Positions 18,582-27,546 of a stretch of 64,000 nt of DNA are shown in pieces. How positions within the stretch are numbered: the stretch's first letter is position 1; every line of letters starts with the position of its first letter. Origin of the DNA: Flavobacterium yafengii (GTDB taxonomy: Bacteria; Bacteroidota; Bacteroidia; Flavobacteriales; Flavobacteriaceae); NCBI RefSeq assembly GCF_030010375.1, contig NZ_JASCRY010000002.1:614830-678829 (forward strand), written 5' to 3'. The notes under the pieces were generated by a model. It did not search any database. It saw only the letters and a list, made by a program, of their open reading frames with translations, and had not been told where the DNA came from. A program made the translations under genes and the position numbers.

Positions 18582-19202
18582 ATGAGAAATAAGAATACCG
18601 TTTTTACAAGAATCAATTTAATTGTATTGCTTTTTTGCATGACTTTTGTAAATGCTCAAAATAGTGACATAAATATTCTACGTGATATCAATATTAATAG
18701 AAATAAGAATTTAGATCCTACTTTTAAATTAGTAACGAATAGTGCTGTTCCAATCAGTGTTGCAACTCCCATTATTATATATTCGGTTGCTTTAATAAAG
18801 AAAGATAGTACTATCAAGAAACAGGCAATTTTTATAGGAGAAGTATTCTTAGTAAATGCATTTATTACCACAGCATTGAAACATACTATAAAAAGGGACA
18901 GACCATTTGAAACCTACCCGGATATTGATCAAGCAGCTTCGTCTTTAGGGAAATCATTTCCTTCAGGACATACTTCTTTAGCTTTTGCAACAGCAACATC
19001 TCTGAGTATGGCTTATCCCAAATGGTATGTTATTACACCGTCTTTTGTGTGGGCAGGCGCAGTGGGATATTCTCGAATGCATTTAGGAGTTCATTATCCA
19101 ACTGATGTATTTGCAGGGGCAATTATTGGCAGCGGTTCGGCTTATCTTAGCTATAAAGTGAATAAATGGATTAATAAAAAAAGTTCTAAAAAGGACAAGT
19201 AA
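18582..19202 (+). CDS. PAP2 superfamily phosphatase
   Basis: A 206-residue membrane protein with an N-terminal signal segment and several hydrophobic helices. The three PAP2 motifs are complete: K-x6-RP (Lys100-Pro108), PSGH (127-130) and SR-x5-H-x3-D (164-175). These enzymes remove phosphate from lipids such as phosphatidic acid, phosphatidylglycerol phosphate or undecaprenyl pyrophosphate, on the periplasmic face. The exact lipid cannot be told from the sequence. It lies alone between the GH3 fusion and the metal ATPase. Confidence 0.9.
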   Translation: MRNKNTVFTRINLIVLLFCMTFVNAQNSDINILRDININRNKNLDPTFKLVTNSAVPISVATPIIIYSVALIKKDSTIKKQAIFIGEVFLVNAFITTALKHTIKRDRPFETYPDIDQAASSLGKSFPSGHTSLAFATATSLSMAYPKWYVITPSFVWAGAVGYSRMHLGVHYPTDVFAGAIIGSGSAYLSYKVNKWINKKSSKKDK

Positions 19203-19219
19203 CGCTTGAAGCACTGTAA

Positions 19220-19405
19220 TTAACGTTTGAAAAGGATAAAGAATTCAAGTCTAAATCATTTAATTGGAAACAAATAATTGTCGGGCTATTATTAGCGGTA
19301 ATTTTATGTGCTATATCAAAAGATAAAACACTAAATTCAACTAAATTTACAGTAATAGAAGCACTTTTGATTATTAGTATCTTCTTTTTCTTAAAAATAA
19401 ATTAG
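19220..19405 (+). pseudogene. Start-less 61-codon membrane-protein frame (possible gene remnant)
   Basis: Between the PAP2 gene and the metal ATPase an open frame encodes a charged N-terminal part (FEKDKEFKSKSFNWKQ) and two hydrophobic segments (IIVGLLLAVILCAI and FTVIEALLIISIFFFL), ending in TAG six bases before the ATPase start. No ATG or GTG, and no early TTG, is in frame; only ATT codons could start it. It reads like real two-helix membrane protein sequence rather than noise, so it may be the end of a decayed gene or a small protein with an unusual start. Confidence 0.35.
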
Positions 19406-19410
19406 TTAAA

Positions 19411-21423
19411 ATGACACACAAACATGATATGGATGATGAACAATCTTGCTGTGCTTTAGAAGAAAAAAAAGCCAATAAAGCAAACCAAGATGCTGGATGT
19501 TGTACTTCTCACAGTGAATCAGAAAATCATGATGAGGAAGATCACAATCATTCTAACGGAAGCGAAAGTACTTTCAGAATGTTTTTACCTTCCATAATTA
19601 GTTTTATAGGATTGCTAATTGCTTTACTATTTGATAATTACTTTCCTCAATATTGGTTTAATGGTTGGATTCGAATCGTTTGGTATGTTTTAGCGTATAT
19701 TCCGGTAGGTTTTCCAGTTTTGAAAGAAGCTTATGAAAGCATTTGCAACGGAGCTGTTTTTTCTGAATTTTTTTTAATGGGAATTGCCACATTAGGTGCA
19801 TTTGGAATTGGTCAATATGCCGAAGGTGTTGCGGTAATGCTATTTTATGCCATTGGTGAATTATTCCAGATGCTAGCTGTAAAAAGAGCAAAAACGAATA
19901 TAAAATCATTACTAGATCAAAGACCGGATGTAGCGAATGTTCTTGATGGGGTTAATATTGTTTCCAAAAAAGCTTCGGAAGTAACTATTGGAGAAATCAT
20001 CGAATTGAAACCAGGTGAGAAATTAGCATTAGATGGAAAACTACTTTCTGATCACGCCACTTTCAATACTGCAGCATTAACAGGCGAAAGTAAACCTGAT
20101 ACCAAATCAAAAGGAGAAATAATTCTTGCAGGAATGATTAATCTTAATACGATTTCTCAGGTTGAAGTTACTACAGCATTTACGGATAGTAAATTATCGA
20201 AAATTCTAGAAATGGTTCAAGAAGCTACTGCAAAAAAAGCTCCAACAGAATTGTTTATTCGGAAATTTGCTAAAATTTATACACCGATTGTGGTTTATCT
20301 CGCAATAGCAATTTGTGTGCTACCAATGGTATTTATAGACAATTATATTTTTAAGGATTGGTTGTACAGAGCATTGGTTTTCTTGGTAATTTCTTGTCCT
20401 TGCGCATTGGTAATTTCTATTCCGTTAGGTTATTTTGGGGGAATTGGCGCTGCAAGTAAAAACGGAATTTTATTCAAAGGGTCTACTTTTCTGGATATAA
20501 TAGCATCGGTCAAAGTAGTCGTTTTTGATAAAACAGGAACATTGACTAAAGGGGTTTTCAAAGTTCAAAAAGTAGTAGCTGTTGGGATTTCAGAAGCAGA
20601 TTTGATCAACTATACAGCCGCAATTGAAACTAAATCTACACATCCAGTGGGTTCAGCAATTATTGAATTTGCCAAAGAGTATAAAAAAGATACAAGTGTA
20701 ACTGAAGTAACGGAAATAGCTGGTTTAGGATTGAAAGGATTTGTGGATGGAAATGAGATTTTGGTGGGAAATGCTAAGTTGATGAAAAATTACAATATCG
20801 CTTATGATGCTGAAATAGATACTATTCCATTTACAATTATAGTTGTTGCTGTCAATCAAAAATATGCAGGTTATTTTATTATTGCTGATGAAGTTAAAGA
20901 AGATGCAAAAGAGGCAATTCAGAGTTTACACAAATTAGATGTCGGAACCATTATGCTTTCTGGCGATAATCAATCAATAGTTTCTGTTGTTGCCAAAGAG
21001 TTGAATATTAATCAGGCTTTTGGAAATTTATTGCCTGAAAATAAAGTTGAAAAATTAGAGGCTTTATTGAAGCAAAATTTAAGTGTTGCATTTGTTGGAG
21101 ACGGAGTAAATGATGCTCCAGTAATTGCTTTGGCAAATGTTGGAATCGCAATGGGAGGTTTAGGAAGTGATGCAACTATTGAAACTGCCGATGTTGTCAT
21201 TCAAAATGATCAACCTACAAAGATTTATACAGCAATTAATATTGGAAAAAAGACAAAACAAATCGTTTGGCAAAACATTTTTTTAGCCTTTACCGTTAAA
21301 TTGATTGTTTTGGTACTGGGAGCAGGAGGACTAGCTACGATGTGGGAAGCTGTTTTTGCTGATGTTGGCGTCGCTTTGTTAGCTATTTTAAATGCCGTAA
21401 GGATACAACGTATTAAGTTTTAG
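19411..21423 (+). CDS. Zn/Cd/Co-type heavy-metal P-type ATPase
   Basis: A 670-residue P1B ATPase that exports divalent metals from the cytoplasm. The N-terminus lacks a full HMA domain but is rich in metal ligands: Cys pairs at 13-14 and 30-31 and a His/Asp/Glu stretch (38-47). Core motifs are TGES (224-227), the metal-channel CPC (329-331), DKTGTLT with the phosphorylated Asp373 (373-379), a later THP and GDGVND. A conserved Asp in the last helix ('ADVGVALLA') points to the zinc/cadmium (ZntA) subgroup rather than copper. No metal-sensing regulator is nearby. Annotated as zntA/cadA in relatives; the exact metal is inferred. Confidence 0.92.
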   Translation: MTHKHDMDDEQSCCALEEKKANKANQDAGCCTSHSESENHDEEDHNHSNGSESTFRMFLPSIISFIGLLIALLFDNYFPQYWFNGWIRIVWYVLAYIPVGFPVLKEAYESICNGAVFSEFFLMGIATLGAFGIGQYAEGVAVMLFYAIGELFQMLAVKRAKTNIKSLLDQRPDVANVLDGVNIVSKKASEVTIGEIIELKPGEKLALDGKLLSDHATFNTAALTGESKPDTKSKGEIILAGMINLNTISQVEVTTAFTDSKLSKILEMVQEATAKKAPTELFIRKFAKIYTPIVVYLAIAICVLPMVFIDNYIFKDWLYRALVFLVISCPCALVISIPLGYFGGIGAASKNGILFKGSTFLDIIASVKVVVFDKTGTLTKGVFKVQKVVAVGISEADLINYTAAIETKSTHPVGSAIIEFAKEYKKDTSVTEVTEIAGLGLKGFVDGNEILVGNAKLMKNYNIAYDAEIDTIPFTIIVVAVNQKYAGYFIIADEVKEDAKEAIQSLHKLDVGTIMLSGDNQSIVSVVAKELNINQAFGNLLPENKVEKLEALLKQNLSVAFVGDGVNDAPVIALANVGIAMGGLGSDATIETADVVIQNDQPTKIYTAINIGKKTKQIVWQNIFLAFTVKLIVLVLGAGGLATMWEAVFADVGVALLAILNAVRIQRIKF

Positions 21424-21499
21424 ACTTGAAAGGATTTAACTTAAATTTCCATAAAACACATTCCTATTTTTATTAATTTCGTTTCATTAAAATACATAG

Positions 21500-22633
21500 A
21501 TGAAAATTGCAATAGTTTGTTATCCTACCTTTGGAGGAAGTGGTGTTGTCGCTACAGAATTAGGTCTTGAATTGGCAAGACGTGGTCACGAAATCCATTT
21601 TATAACGTACAGTCAGCCTGTACGTTTGGCTCTTTTAAACCCAAATGTGCATTACCACGAAGTGAATGTTCCTGAATATCCGTTATTTCATTATCAACCT
21701 TACGAATTGGCTTTGTCAAGTAAATTAGTTGACATGGTAAAGCTATATAAAATCGAATTATTGCACGTGCATTATGCAATTCCTCATGCTTATGCGGGTT
21801 ATATGGCTAAACAAATGCTGAAAGATGAGGGAATTAATATCCCAATGGTGACTACACTTCACGGAACTGATATTACATTAGTTGGAAATCATCCATTTTA
21901 TAAACCAGCTGTAACTTTCAGCATCAATAAATCGGATTTTGTTACTTCGGTTTCACAAAGCTTGAAAGATGATACTCATAAATTATTTAATATAAAAAAT
22001 GAAATTGAGGTTATTCCTAATTTTATAGAATTAGATAAAAACCTGAATGATCCAAGCACTCCTTGTAATCGCTCCGTAATGGCTAATAAAAATGAAAGAA
22101 TCATTACGCATATCAGTAATTTTAGAAAAGTAAAACGAATTCCGGACATAATTAAAATTTTCTATAATATTCAAAAAGAAATTCCTGCTAAATTGATGAT
22201 GGTAGGAGATGGTCCTGAAAAAGAAAAAGCAGAATATCTATGTCAGGAATTAGGAATTCAGGATAAAATCATCTTTTTTGGAAACAGTAATGAGATTGAT
22301 AAAATTTTGAGTTATACTGATTTATTCTTGTTGCCATCAGAAACAGAAAGTTTTGGACTTGCGGCTCTCGAAGCTATGGCTTGGAGTGTCCCCGTAATTT
22401 CAAGTAATTCAGGAGGTTTGCCAGAAGTAAATTTTGATGGTATTTCCGGATATTTAAGTGATGTGGGGAATACGGATGAAATGGCACAAAATGCTTTGAA
22501 AATTTTAAAAGACGATGCTACTCTTTATAAATTTAAAGAAAATGCGCTGTCAGTTGCAAAACAATTTGACATCAAAAACATCTTGCCACTTTATGAAGCA
22601 TTATATAAAAAAGCCATAAAAAAATACGCATAG
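21500..22633 (+). CDS. bshA: N-acetyl-alpha-D-glucosaminyl L-malate synthase
   Basis: The first enzyme of bacillithiol synthesis, joining GlcNAc from UDP-GlcNAc to L-malate. It is a GT4 glycosyltransferase of 377 residues. The N-terminus 'MKIAIVCYPTFGGSGVVATELG' and 'TLHGTDITLVG' and the C-terminal 'LLPSETESFGLAALEAMA' with E-x7-E are typical of BshA. The second and third enzymes (BshB, BshC) are not in this window. Bacillithiol is the main low-molecular-weight thiol in many Bacteroidota. Single-gene unit here, starting 76 bp after the metal ATPase. Confidence 0.95.
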   Translation: MKIAIVCYPTFGGSGVVATELGLELARRGHEIHFITYSQPVRLALLNPNVHYHEVNVPEYPLFHYQPYELALSSKLVDMVKLYKIELLHVHYAIPHAYAGYMAKQMLKDEGINIPMVTTLHGTDITLVGNHPFYKPAVTFSINKSDFVTSVSQSLKDDTHKLFNIKNEIEVIPNFIELDKNLNDPSTPCNRSVMANKNERIITHISNFRKVKRIPDIIKIFYNIQKEIPAKLMMVGDGPEKEKAEYLCQELGIQDKIIFFGNSNEIDKILSYTDLFLLPSETESFGLAALEAMAWSVPVISSNSGGLPEVNFDGISGYLSDVGNTDEMAQNALKILKDDATLYKFKENALSVAKQFDIKNILPLYEALYKKAIKKYA

Positions 22634-22704
22634 ATTTTACATTTTTCTATTATAGAATGTAGTAAGACTTTCGAATTTAATCTATTAATCAATAAAATCC
22701 TGCA

Positions 22705-23133
22705 ATGAAAAAAATAGTATTATCATTAGTGGCTTTAGCTTTAGTTTCCTGCGGTGCAACAGCTACAAAAAGTCCCGATAAAAATTCTTTATATGAAGTC
22801 TTGACGCAACAGACAAACGGTGGTGCAAGTATTCGTTTTTTTGAGATTCTTTCTGAGCCAAATGAAATTGCAATGTTGCAGAACGATGAAAATCTAAAAA
22901 ATAAAATTAGTTCGAATGATATTCAGATTTCTAATTTTATAGTTTTGAATATGGGTGAAAAAACGTCGGGAGGGTATAGTATAGGAATCGATACTGTAGT
23001 TGAAACCGATAAAAATATTGTTATCACCATAAAAGAAACTAGTCCAGAACCTGGTAGTATGGTTACACAAGCTTTTACAAATCCTTTTTGTGTAGTCAAA
23101 ATAAATTCTAAGAAAGAAATTATTTTTAAATAA
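22705..23133 (+). CDS. PrcB-like lipoprotein
   Basis: A 142-residue lipoprotein: signal peptide followed by the lipobox LVSC, with Cys at 16. The C-terminal half ('NMGEKTSGGYSIGIDTVVETDKNIVITIKETSPEPGSMVTQAFTNPFCVVKI') matches the PrcB C-terminal domain. This small domain was named from a spirochaete protease-complex subunit and is common in Bacteroidota lipoproteins. Its biological role here is unknown. A strong bidirectional terminator separates it from the convergent membrane-barrel gene. Confidence 0.8.
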   Translation: MKKIVLSLVALALVSCGATATKSPDKNSLYEVLTQQTNGGASIRFFEILSEPNEIAMLQNDENLKNKISSNDIQISNFIVLNMGEKTSGGYSIGIDTVVETDKNIVITIKETSPEPGSMVTQAFTNPFCVVKINSKKEIIFK

Positions 23134-23166
23134 AAAAACGCCACTATTAATAGTGGCGTTTTTTTA
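23131..23166. terminator. Bidirectional terminator
   Basis: ACGCCACTA (23138-23146) pairs with TAGTGGCGT (23151-23159), flanked by an A-run on the left and a T-run on the right; it serves the two converging genes. Confidence 0.9.
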
Positions 23167-23183
23167 ATATGTTTTCTAAAATA

Positions 23184-23693
23184 TTAGAATTGGTATTTAA
23201 GAGCTAAAGCTACATCAGAACCGTAATTATTTTCGTAATATCCATTTCCTCCAAACTCAGGTCTGAAATCTAAAGAGATTAACAATGGAATGTCAAAATT
23301 GTATTCAATACCGATATCTCCAGCAGCAAATGCAAAAGTTCCATTATTATAATCTCTATTGTCATAATAATCTCTGTTGTAGCTTCCTACACCACCACCA
23401 ATACCTGCATACCAGTTAAATCCGCCTTCAATGTTCCAAACCCATTGGTATAAAGCAGTTAATTTGATAGCATTGTCATCATAATTATCGTTTTTATAAT
23501 TATTTCTATTTCTCCAACCTAAATCTAACTCTAAACGATTGTTGTTTGACAATCCTCTTTGATAAGTTATTTCAGTTCCAAAACCACCACTGTCACCAAA
23601 ACGAAGACCGATAGCATTTTTTGAAACATCTTGTGCTTGTGCTGTAAATGCTAATCCAATTAACATTATTGCCGATAAAATAATTTTTTTCAT
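23184..23693 (-). CDS. Small outer-membrane beta-barrel protein
   Basis: A 169-residue secreted protein with a signal peptide (1-20, cleavage near 'AQAQD'). The rest is made of alternating hydrophobic strands with Gly, Tyr and Asn-rich turns and ends in Phe ('YQF'), typical of an outer-membrane barrel. The sequence has 'GLRFGDSGGFGTEITYQRGL', found in several flavobacterial proteins of unknown function. No enzyme motif is seen. Short Asn/Tyr/Asp repeats ('YDNRDYNNG') form the longest extracellular-looking loop. Confidence 0.8.
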   Translation of the reverse strand: MKKIILSAIMLIGLAFTAQAQDVSKNAIGLRFGDSGGFGTEITYQRGLSNNNRLELDLGWRNRNNYKNDNYDDNAIKLTALYQWVWNIEGGFNWYAGIGGGVGSYNRDYYDNRDYNNGTFAFAAGDIGIEYNFDIPLLISLDFRPEFGGNGYYENNYGSDVALALKYQF

Positions 23694-23812
23694 AAGTAAA
23701 TTTTTATAGATACAAATGTATGATTTAGTAGGATATGAAGTTTGTAAAATTTTATAGAAAAGTTATATAATTTACGTTTTTTTAGAATTTTGACATCTTG
23801 TTTATATTGGCA

Positions 23813-24652
23813 TTACAAAAGGATATTTTGCTTCGAGAAAAGTGCTGAAGCCACTATTTGATTACTTAAAATATCTTCCATTTCAAAAAGATTCTCTTCT
23901 TCAACATAGTTTGCTTCAGAATAGCTATATATTTTCCAACGTTTTTTATTGTACTCCAATGCTGTTAAGTTTTCAACCCAATCTCCAGAATTTAAATATA
24001 AAGTAGTCCCGTTTTTATTTTCTTTATGAATCATTTTTGGTTCATGAATATGCCCACAAACAACGTAATCATATTTTTTTTCGATGGCTAATTCAGTTGC
24101 GGTTTTCTCAAAATCAGAAATGTGTTTTACGGCTTTTTTGACGCTGGCCTTTATTTTTTTAGAAAAGGAATACGGTTCTCTTCCTATTTTGGATAAACAC
24201 CAATTTACAAATCGGTTTGAAAGTATTAAATAATCATACCCTAAACCGCCAAGTTTGGCAATCCATTTTGAATGTTGTACAGAAGCATCAAAAACATCAC
24301 CGTGAAATATCCAGGCTTTTTTGTCATCAAGGTCTAATACTAACTTGTCAACTAAAGCGAAATTACCCATATTCATATCACTAAATTTTCGGAGCATTTC
24401 ATCATGATTTCCTGTGATGTAGTAAACCTTAGTTCCTTTGGAAGCAAAACTTATAATTTTTTGTATGACTTTTAAATGTGCTTTTGGGAAATACGATTTT
24501 CGAAACTGCCATACATCTATAATATCACCATTCAAGACTAACGTTTTAGGTTTTATAGAAGATAAATAATTATAAAGTTCTTTAGCATGACTACCAAAAG
24601 TTCCAAGGTGCACATCTGAAATGACCACTAACTCAACTTTTCTTTTTTTCAA
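23813..24652 (-). CDS. Metallophosphoesterase of the LpxH-like UDP-2,3-diacylglucosamine diphosphatase group
   Basis: A 279-residue cytoplasmic calcineurin-type phosphoesterase. Metal-binding motifs are present: DVHLG (16-20), GDIID, GNHDE, and GHIHEP near the C-terminus. Bacteroidota proteins like this are often annotated as UDP-2,3-diacylglucosamine diphosphatase, which cuts UDP-diacylglucosamine to lipid X in lipid A synthesis. The same genomes often carry another LpxH, so this could be a paralogue with a different substrate. It stands alone and faces aroC. Confidence 0.75.
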   Translation of the reverse strand: MKKRKVELVVISDVHLGTFGSHAKELYNYLSSIKPKTLVLNGDIIDVWQFRKSYFPKAHLKVIQKIISFASKGTKVYYITGNHDEMLRKFSDMNMGNFALVDKLVLDLDDKKAWIFHGDVFDASVQHSKWIAKLGGLGYDYLILSNRFVNWCLSKIGREPYSFSKKIKASVKKAVKHISDFEKTATELAIEKKYDYVVCGHIHEPKMIHKENKNGTTLYLNSGDWVENLTALEYNKKRWKIYSYSEANYVEEENLFEMEDILSNQIVASALFSKQNILL

Positions 24653-24789
24653 TGTATTTGAATTTGAAGTTTACCAAATTAATAGAATTATTAGCAATAG
24701 AAATGGAATTAAAGGTTAAGAAATCTAAGACAAGATTAAATTAATATCAATAAATGTGAAATGTTTCTTAAAACTTTAAACTTTAAACT

Positions 24790-24819
24790 TTTGAACTTTC
24801 AACTAAAATGGTACTTTTG
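24790..24819 (+). promoter_or_regulatory. Promoter of aroC
   Basis: TTTG (24790-24793), 18 bp, then TACTTTTG (24812-24819), matching the Bacteroidetes TTTG/TAnnTTTG consensus. The -7 box ends 16 nt before the ATG at 24836. Confidence 0.7.
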
Positions 24820-24835
24820 TTCAAAACTAATTATA

Positions 24836-25894
24836 ATGGCAGGAAATAGCTACGGAACACTATTTAGAATAACAACTTTTGGAGAATCACATGGTGAAGC
24901 ATTAGGTGGTATAATAGATGGTTGCCCTCCTGGAATAACTATAGATCTAGATGCAATTCAATTTGAAATGTCAAGAAGAAAGCCGGGTCAGTCGGCTATA
25001 GTTACCCAACGTAAAGAGCCGGATGATGTACAATTTTTATCCGGAATATTTGAAGGTAAAACCACAGGAACTCCAATAGGTTTTATTATTCCCAATACCA
25101 ATCAAAAATCAGACGATTATTCTCATATAAAAGATAATTACAGACCCAGTCATGCTGATTATGTATATGAAAAAAAATATGGTGTTCGTGATTACCGTGG
25201 TGGCGGACGAAGTTCTGCCCGAGAAACTGCCAGTAGAGTAGTGGCTGGAGCAGTTGCAAAACAAATACTGTCAGAAATAAAAATTAATGCTTACGTTTCT
25301 TCTGTAGGTCCTATATTTTTAGAAAAACCATACCAAGAATTAGATTTTTCAAAAACCGAAAATAATCCTGTTCGTTGCCCTGATGAAGCATCAGCGGTAA
25401 TTATGGAGGAATATATTCGTGATATTCGCAAACAAGGTGACACTGTAGGTGGAACTGTAACGTGTGTAATTCAAAATGTGCCTATTGGTTTAGGAGAACC
25501 TGTTTTTGATAAACTTCATGCTGAATTAGGAAAAGCAATGCTTTCAATTAATGCAGTAAAAGGATTTGAGTTTGGAAGTGGTTTTGATGGAGCTAGGATG
25601 AAAGGAAGCGAGCACAATGATTTATACAATCCAGACGGTACCACTAAGACTAATCTTTCGGGAGGGATTCAAGGCGGAATTAGTAATGGAATGGATATTT
25701 ATTTCCGTGTGGCTTTCAAGCCTGTTGCTACCATTATGCAAAAACAAGAATCATTGGATAATAAAGGAAATATAACTGAGATGACTGGTAAAGGACGGCA
25801 TGACCCTTGTGTAGTACCACGTGCAGTGCCTATCGTTGAAGCAATGGCTGCCATTGTACTTGCTGATTTTTATTTGATAAACAAAACCTATTAA
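24836..25894 (+). CDS. aroC: Chorismate synthase
   Basis: Converts 5-enolpyruvylshikimate-3-phosphate to chorismate, the last shared step of aromatic amino-acid synthesis, using reduced FMN. The 352-residue protein starts at the ATG giving '[20 protein letters not shown]'. The open frame runs upstream to 24761, but the promoter lies in that part. Signature stretches are GESHG, 'RPGHAD'-like '[14 protein letters not shown]' and '[14 protein letters not shown]'. The C-terminus '[20 protein letters not shown]' is conserved. It appears as a single-gene unit. Confidence 0.97.
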   Translation: MAGNSYGTLFRITTFGESHGEALGGIIDGCPPGITIDLDAIQFEMSRRKPGQSAIVTQRKEPDDVQFLSGIFEGKTTGTPIGFIIPNTNQKSDDYSHIKDNYRPSHADYVYEKKYGVRDYRGGGRSSARETASRVVAGAVAKQILSEIKINAYVSSVGPIFLEKPYQELDFSKTENNPVRCPDEASAVIMEEYIRDIRKQGDTVGGTVTCVIQNVPIGLGEPVFDKLHAELGKAMLSINAVKGFEFGSGFDGARMKGSEHNDLYNPDGTTKTNLSGGIQGGISNGMDIYFRVAFKPVATIMQKQESLDNKGNITEMTGKGRHDPCVVPRAVPIVEAMAAIVLADFYLINKTY

Positions 25895-26040
25895 TATTAA
25901 TTTTGAAGCTTTCCTGCTTAATAATAATTCTTTCCTTGCTTGGAAACAAATAAGAAAAAAAAATATTGTAAAGAAAATTAACTTAACACTTATAAAAGTG
26001 AAGTAACCAGGACAAAGACTAAAACCTAACAATCAATTTA

Positions 26041-27321
26041 ATGAACACCAAAACAACTAAAAAACCATCTTTTTTTTCAGGATTAACGGGACAAATATTA
26101 ATTGCGATGGTTTTAGGTGCTATTTTAGGCATTATAATTCATAATTCCATTTCCCCAGAAGCAGCTCAAGGCTTTAGTGCAAAAATTAAAATCCTGGCAA
26201 CAGTTTTTATTCGATTAGTTCAAATGATTATCTCGCCATTAGTTTTTACAACACTTGTTGTAGGAATTGCAAAACTGGGTGATATTAAAGCTGTTGGAAG
26301 AATTGGAGGAAAAGCAATGGGTTGGTTTTTTACAGCGTCATTTATCTCCTTATTATTGGGAATGTTTTTTGTAAACATACTTCAACCGGGAGTTGGGCTT
26401 AATTTATCAAATGTTGATTTGGCCTCTGTTTCTGAAGTTACTGCAAAAACTCAAAATATATCTTTTGAAAATTTTATCGAGCATATTGTACCCAAAAGTA
26501 TTTTTGAGGCAATGGCTACTAATGAAATTTTACAAATTGTGATTTTCTCTATTTTCTTTGGTTTGGCTGCGGCTTCCTTAGGAGATTATGTAAAGCCTGT
26601 TACAAATGCTTTAGATAAAACGTCTCACATTGTTCTTAAAATGGTAAACTATGTAATGAAGTTTGCTCCAATAGGAGTTTTTGGAGCTATTGCAGGAGTT
26701 TTCGCCGTAAGAGATTTTCAGGAATTAGCAATTACATATTTCAAATTCTTTGGATCATTCTTAATTGGAATTTCATCACTTTGGTTGGTATTAATAGTGG
26801 TGGGTTATATTTTTCTAAAAAGCAGAATGACTGTTTTACTTAAAAGAATTGTAAGTCCTTTGATTATTGCTTTTGGAACAACCAGTAGCGAAGCAGTCTT
26901 TCCAAAATTGACAGAGGAATTAGAACGTTTTGGAGTAAAAGACAGAATCGTTTCTTTCATGTTGCCATTAGGGTATTCATTTAATCTAGACGGAAGTATG
27001 ATGTACATGACGTTTGCCAGTATTTTTATTGCTCAAGCCTACGGAATCGATTTAGATTTAGGAACACAAATGACCATGCTTTTAGTTTTGATGCTTACCA
27101 GCAAAGGAATTGCAGGTGTTCCAAGAGCAAGTTTAGTTGTAGTTGCCGCTACTTGTGGTATGTTTGATATTCCAATTGAAGGAATAGCATTAATTTTACC
27201 GATTGATCATTTTTGTGATATGTTTCGTAGTGCAACAAATGTTTTAGGAAATGCTTTGGCGACATCGGTTGTTGGGCAATGGGAAGGTGATGATGAAAAT
27301 GAAACTGTAGCTTCAGAATAG
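26041..27321 (+). CDS. Dicarboxylate/amino acid:cation symporter (DAACS/GltP family)
   Basis: A 426-residue inner-membrane transporter importing acidic amino acids or C4-dicarboxylates with Na+ or H+. It has the expected eight helices and two re-entrant loops. The conserved 'FGTTSSEAVFP' (serine-rich loop), 'GYSFNLDGSMMYM' and 'SKGIAGVPRASLVVV' motifs and a late 'DMFRSATNVLGNALATSVV' with the substrate-binding Asp/Arg/Asn residues are intact. Substrate cannot be fixed from sequence. It is followed by a strong terminator, so it is monocistronic. Confidence 0.93.
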   Translation: MNTKTTKKPSFFSGLTGQILIAMVLGAILGIIIHNSISPEAAQGFSAKIKILATVFIRLVQMIISPLVFTTLVVGIAKLGDIKAVGRIGGKAMGWFFTASFISLLLGMFFVNILQPGVGLNLSNVDLASVSEVTAKTQNISFENFIEHIVPKSIFEAMATNEILQIVIFSIFFGLAAASLGDYVKPVTNALDKTSHIVLKMVNYVMKFAPIGVFGAIAGVFAVRDFQELAITYFKFFGSFLIGISSLWLVLIVVGYIFLKSRMTVLLKRIVSPLIIAFGTTSSEAVFPKLTEELERFGVKDRIVSFMLPLGYSFNLDGSMMYMTFASIFIAQAYGIDLDLGTQMTMLLVLMLTSKGIAGVPRASLVVVAATCGMFDIPIEGIALILPIDHFCDMFRSATNVLGNALATSVVGQWEGDDENETVASE

Positions 27322-27357
27322 TATAACGCTACGTTTTTACAGTAATAACATATTTAA

Positions 27358-27390
27358 AACCTGTTCAATTAGTGGAGCAGGTTTTTTTTT
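27358..27390 (+). terminator. Intrinsic terminator after symporter
   Basis: AACCTGTTC pairs with GAGCAGGTT around an 8-nt loop and is followed by nine T residues. Confidence 0.9.
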
Positions 27391-27521
27391 GATTTAAAAA
27401 TTCAAATTTTTAATTGTTTTTTATTTTAAGAGGGAGCAATGCTGTTTTTTGAAATCTGTCTATTCAATTTTATTTTAATAGATAATATACACTTATTCCT
27501 CTTTTTTTTATTAATAAAATG

Positions 27522-27529
27522 TATATTTG
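27522..27529 (+). promoter_or_regulatory. -7 box (TATATTTG) of hybrid kinase gene
   Basis: Exact TAnnTTTG match 17 nt before the ATG at 27547; no clear -33 element. Confidence 0.5.
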
Positions 27530-27546
27530 ATAAACTTTAATTGTTT

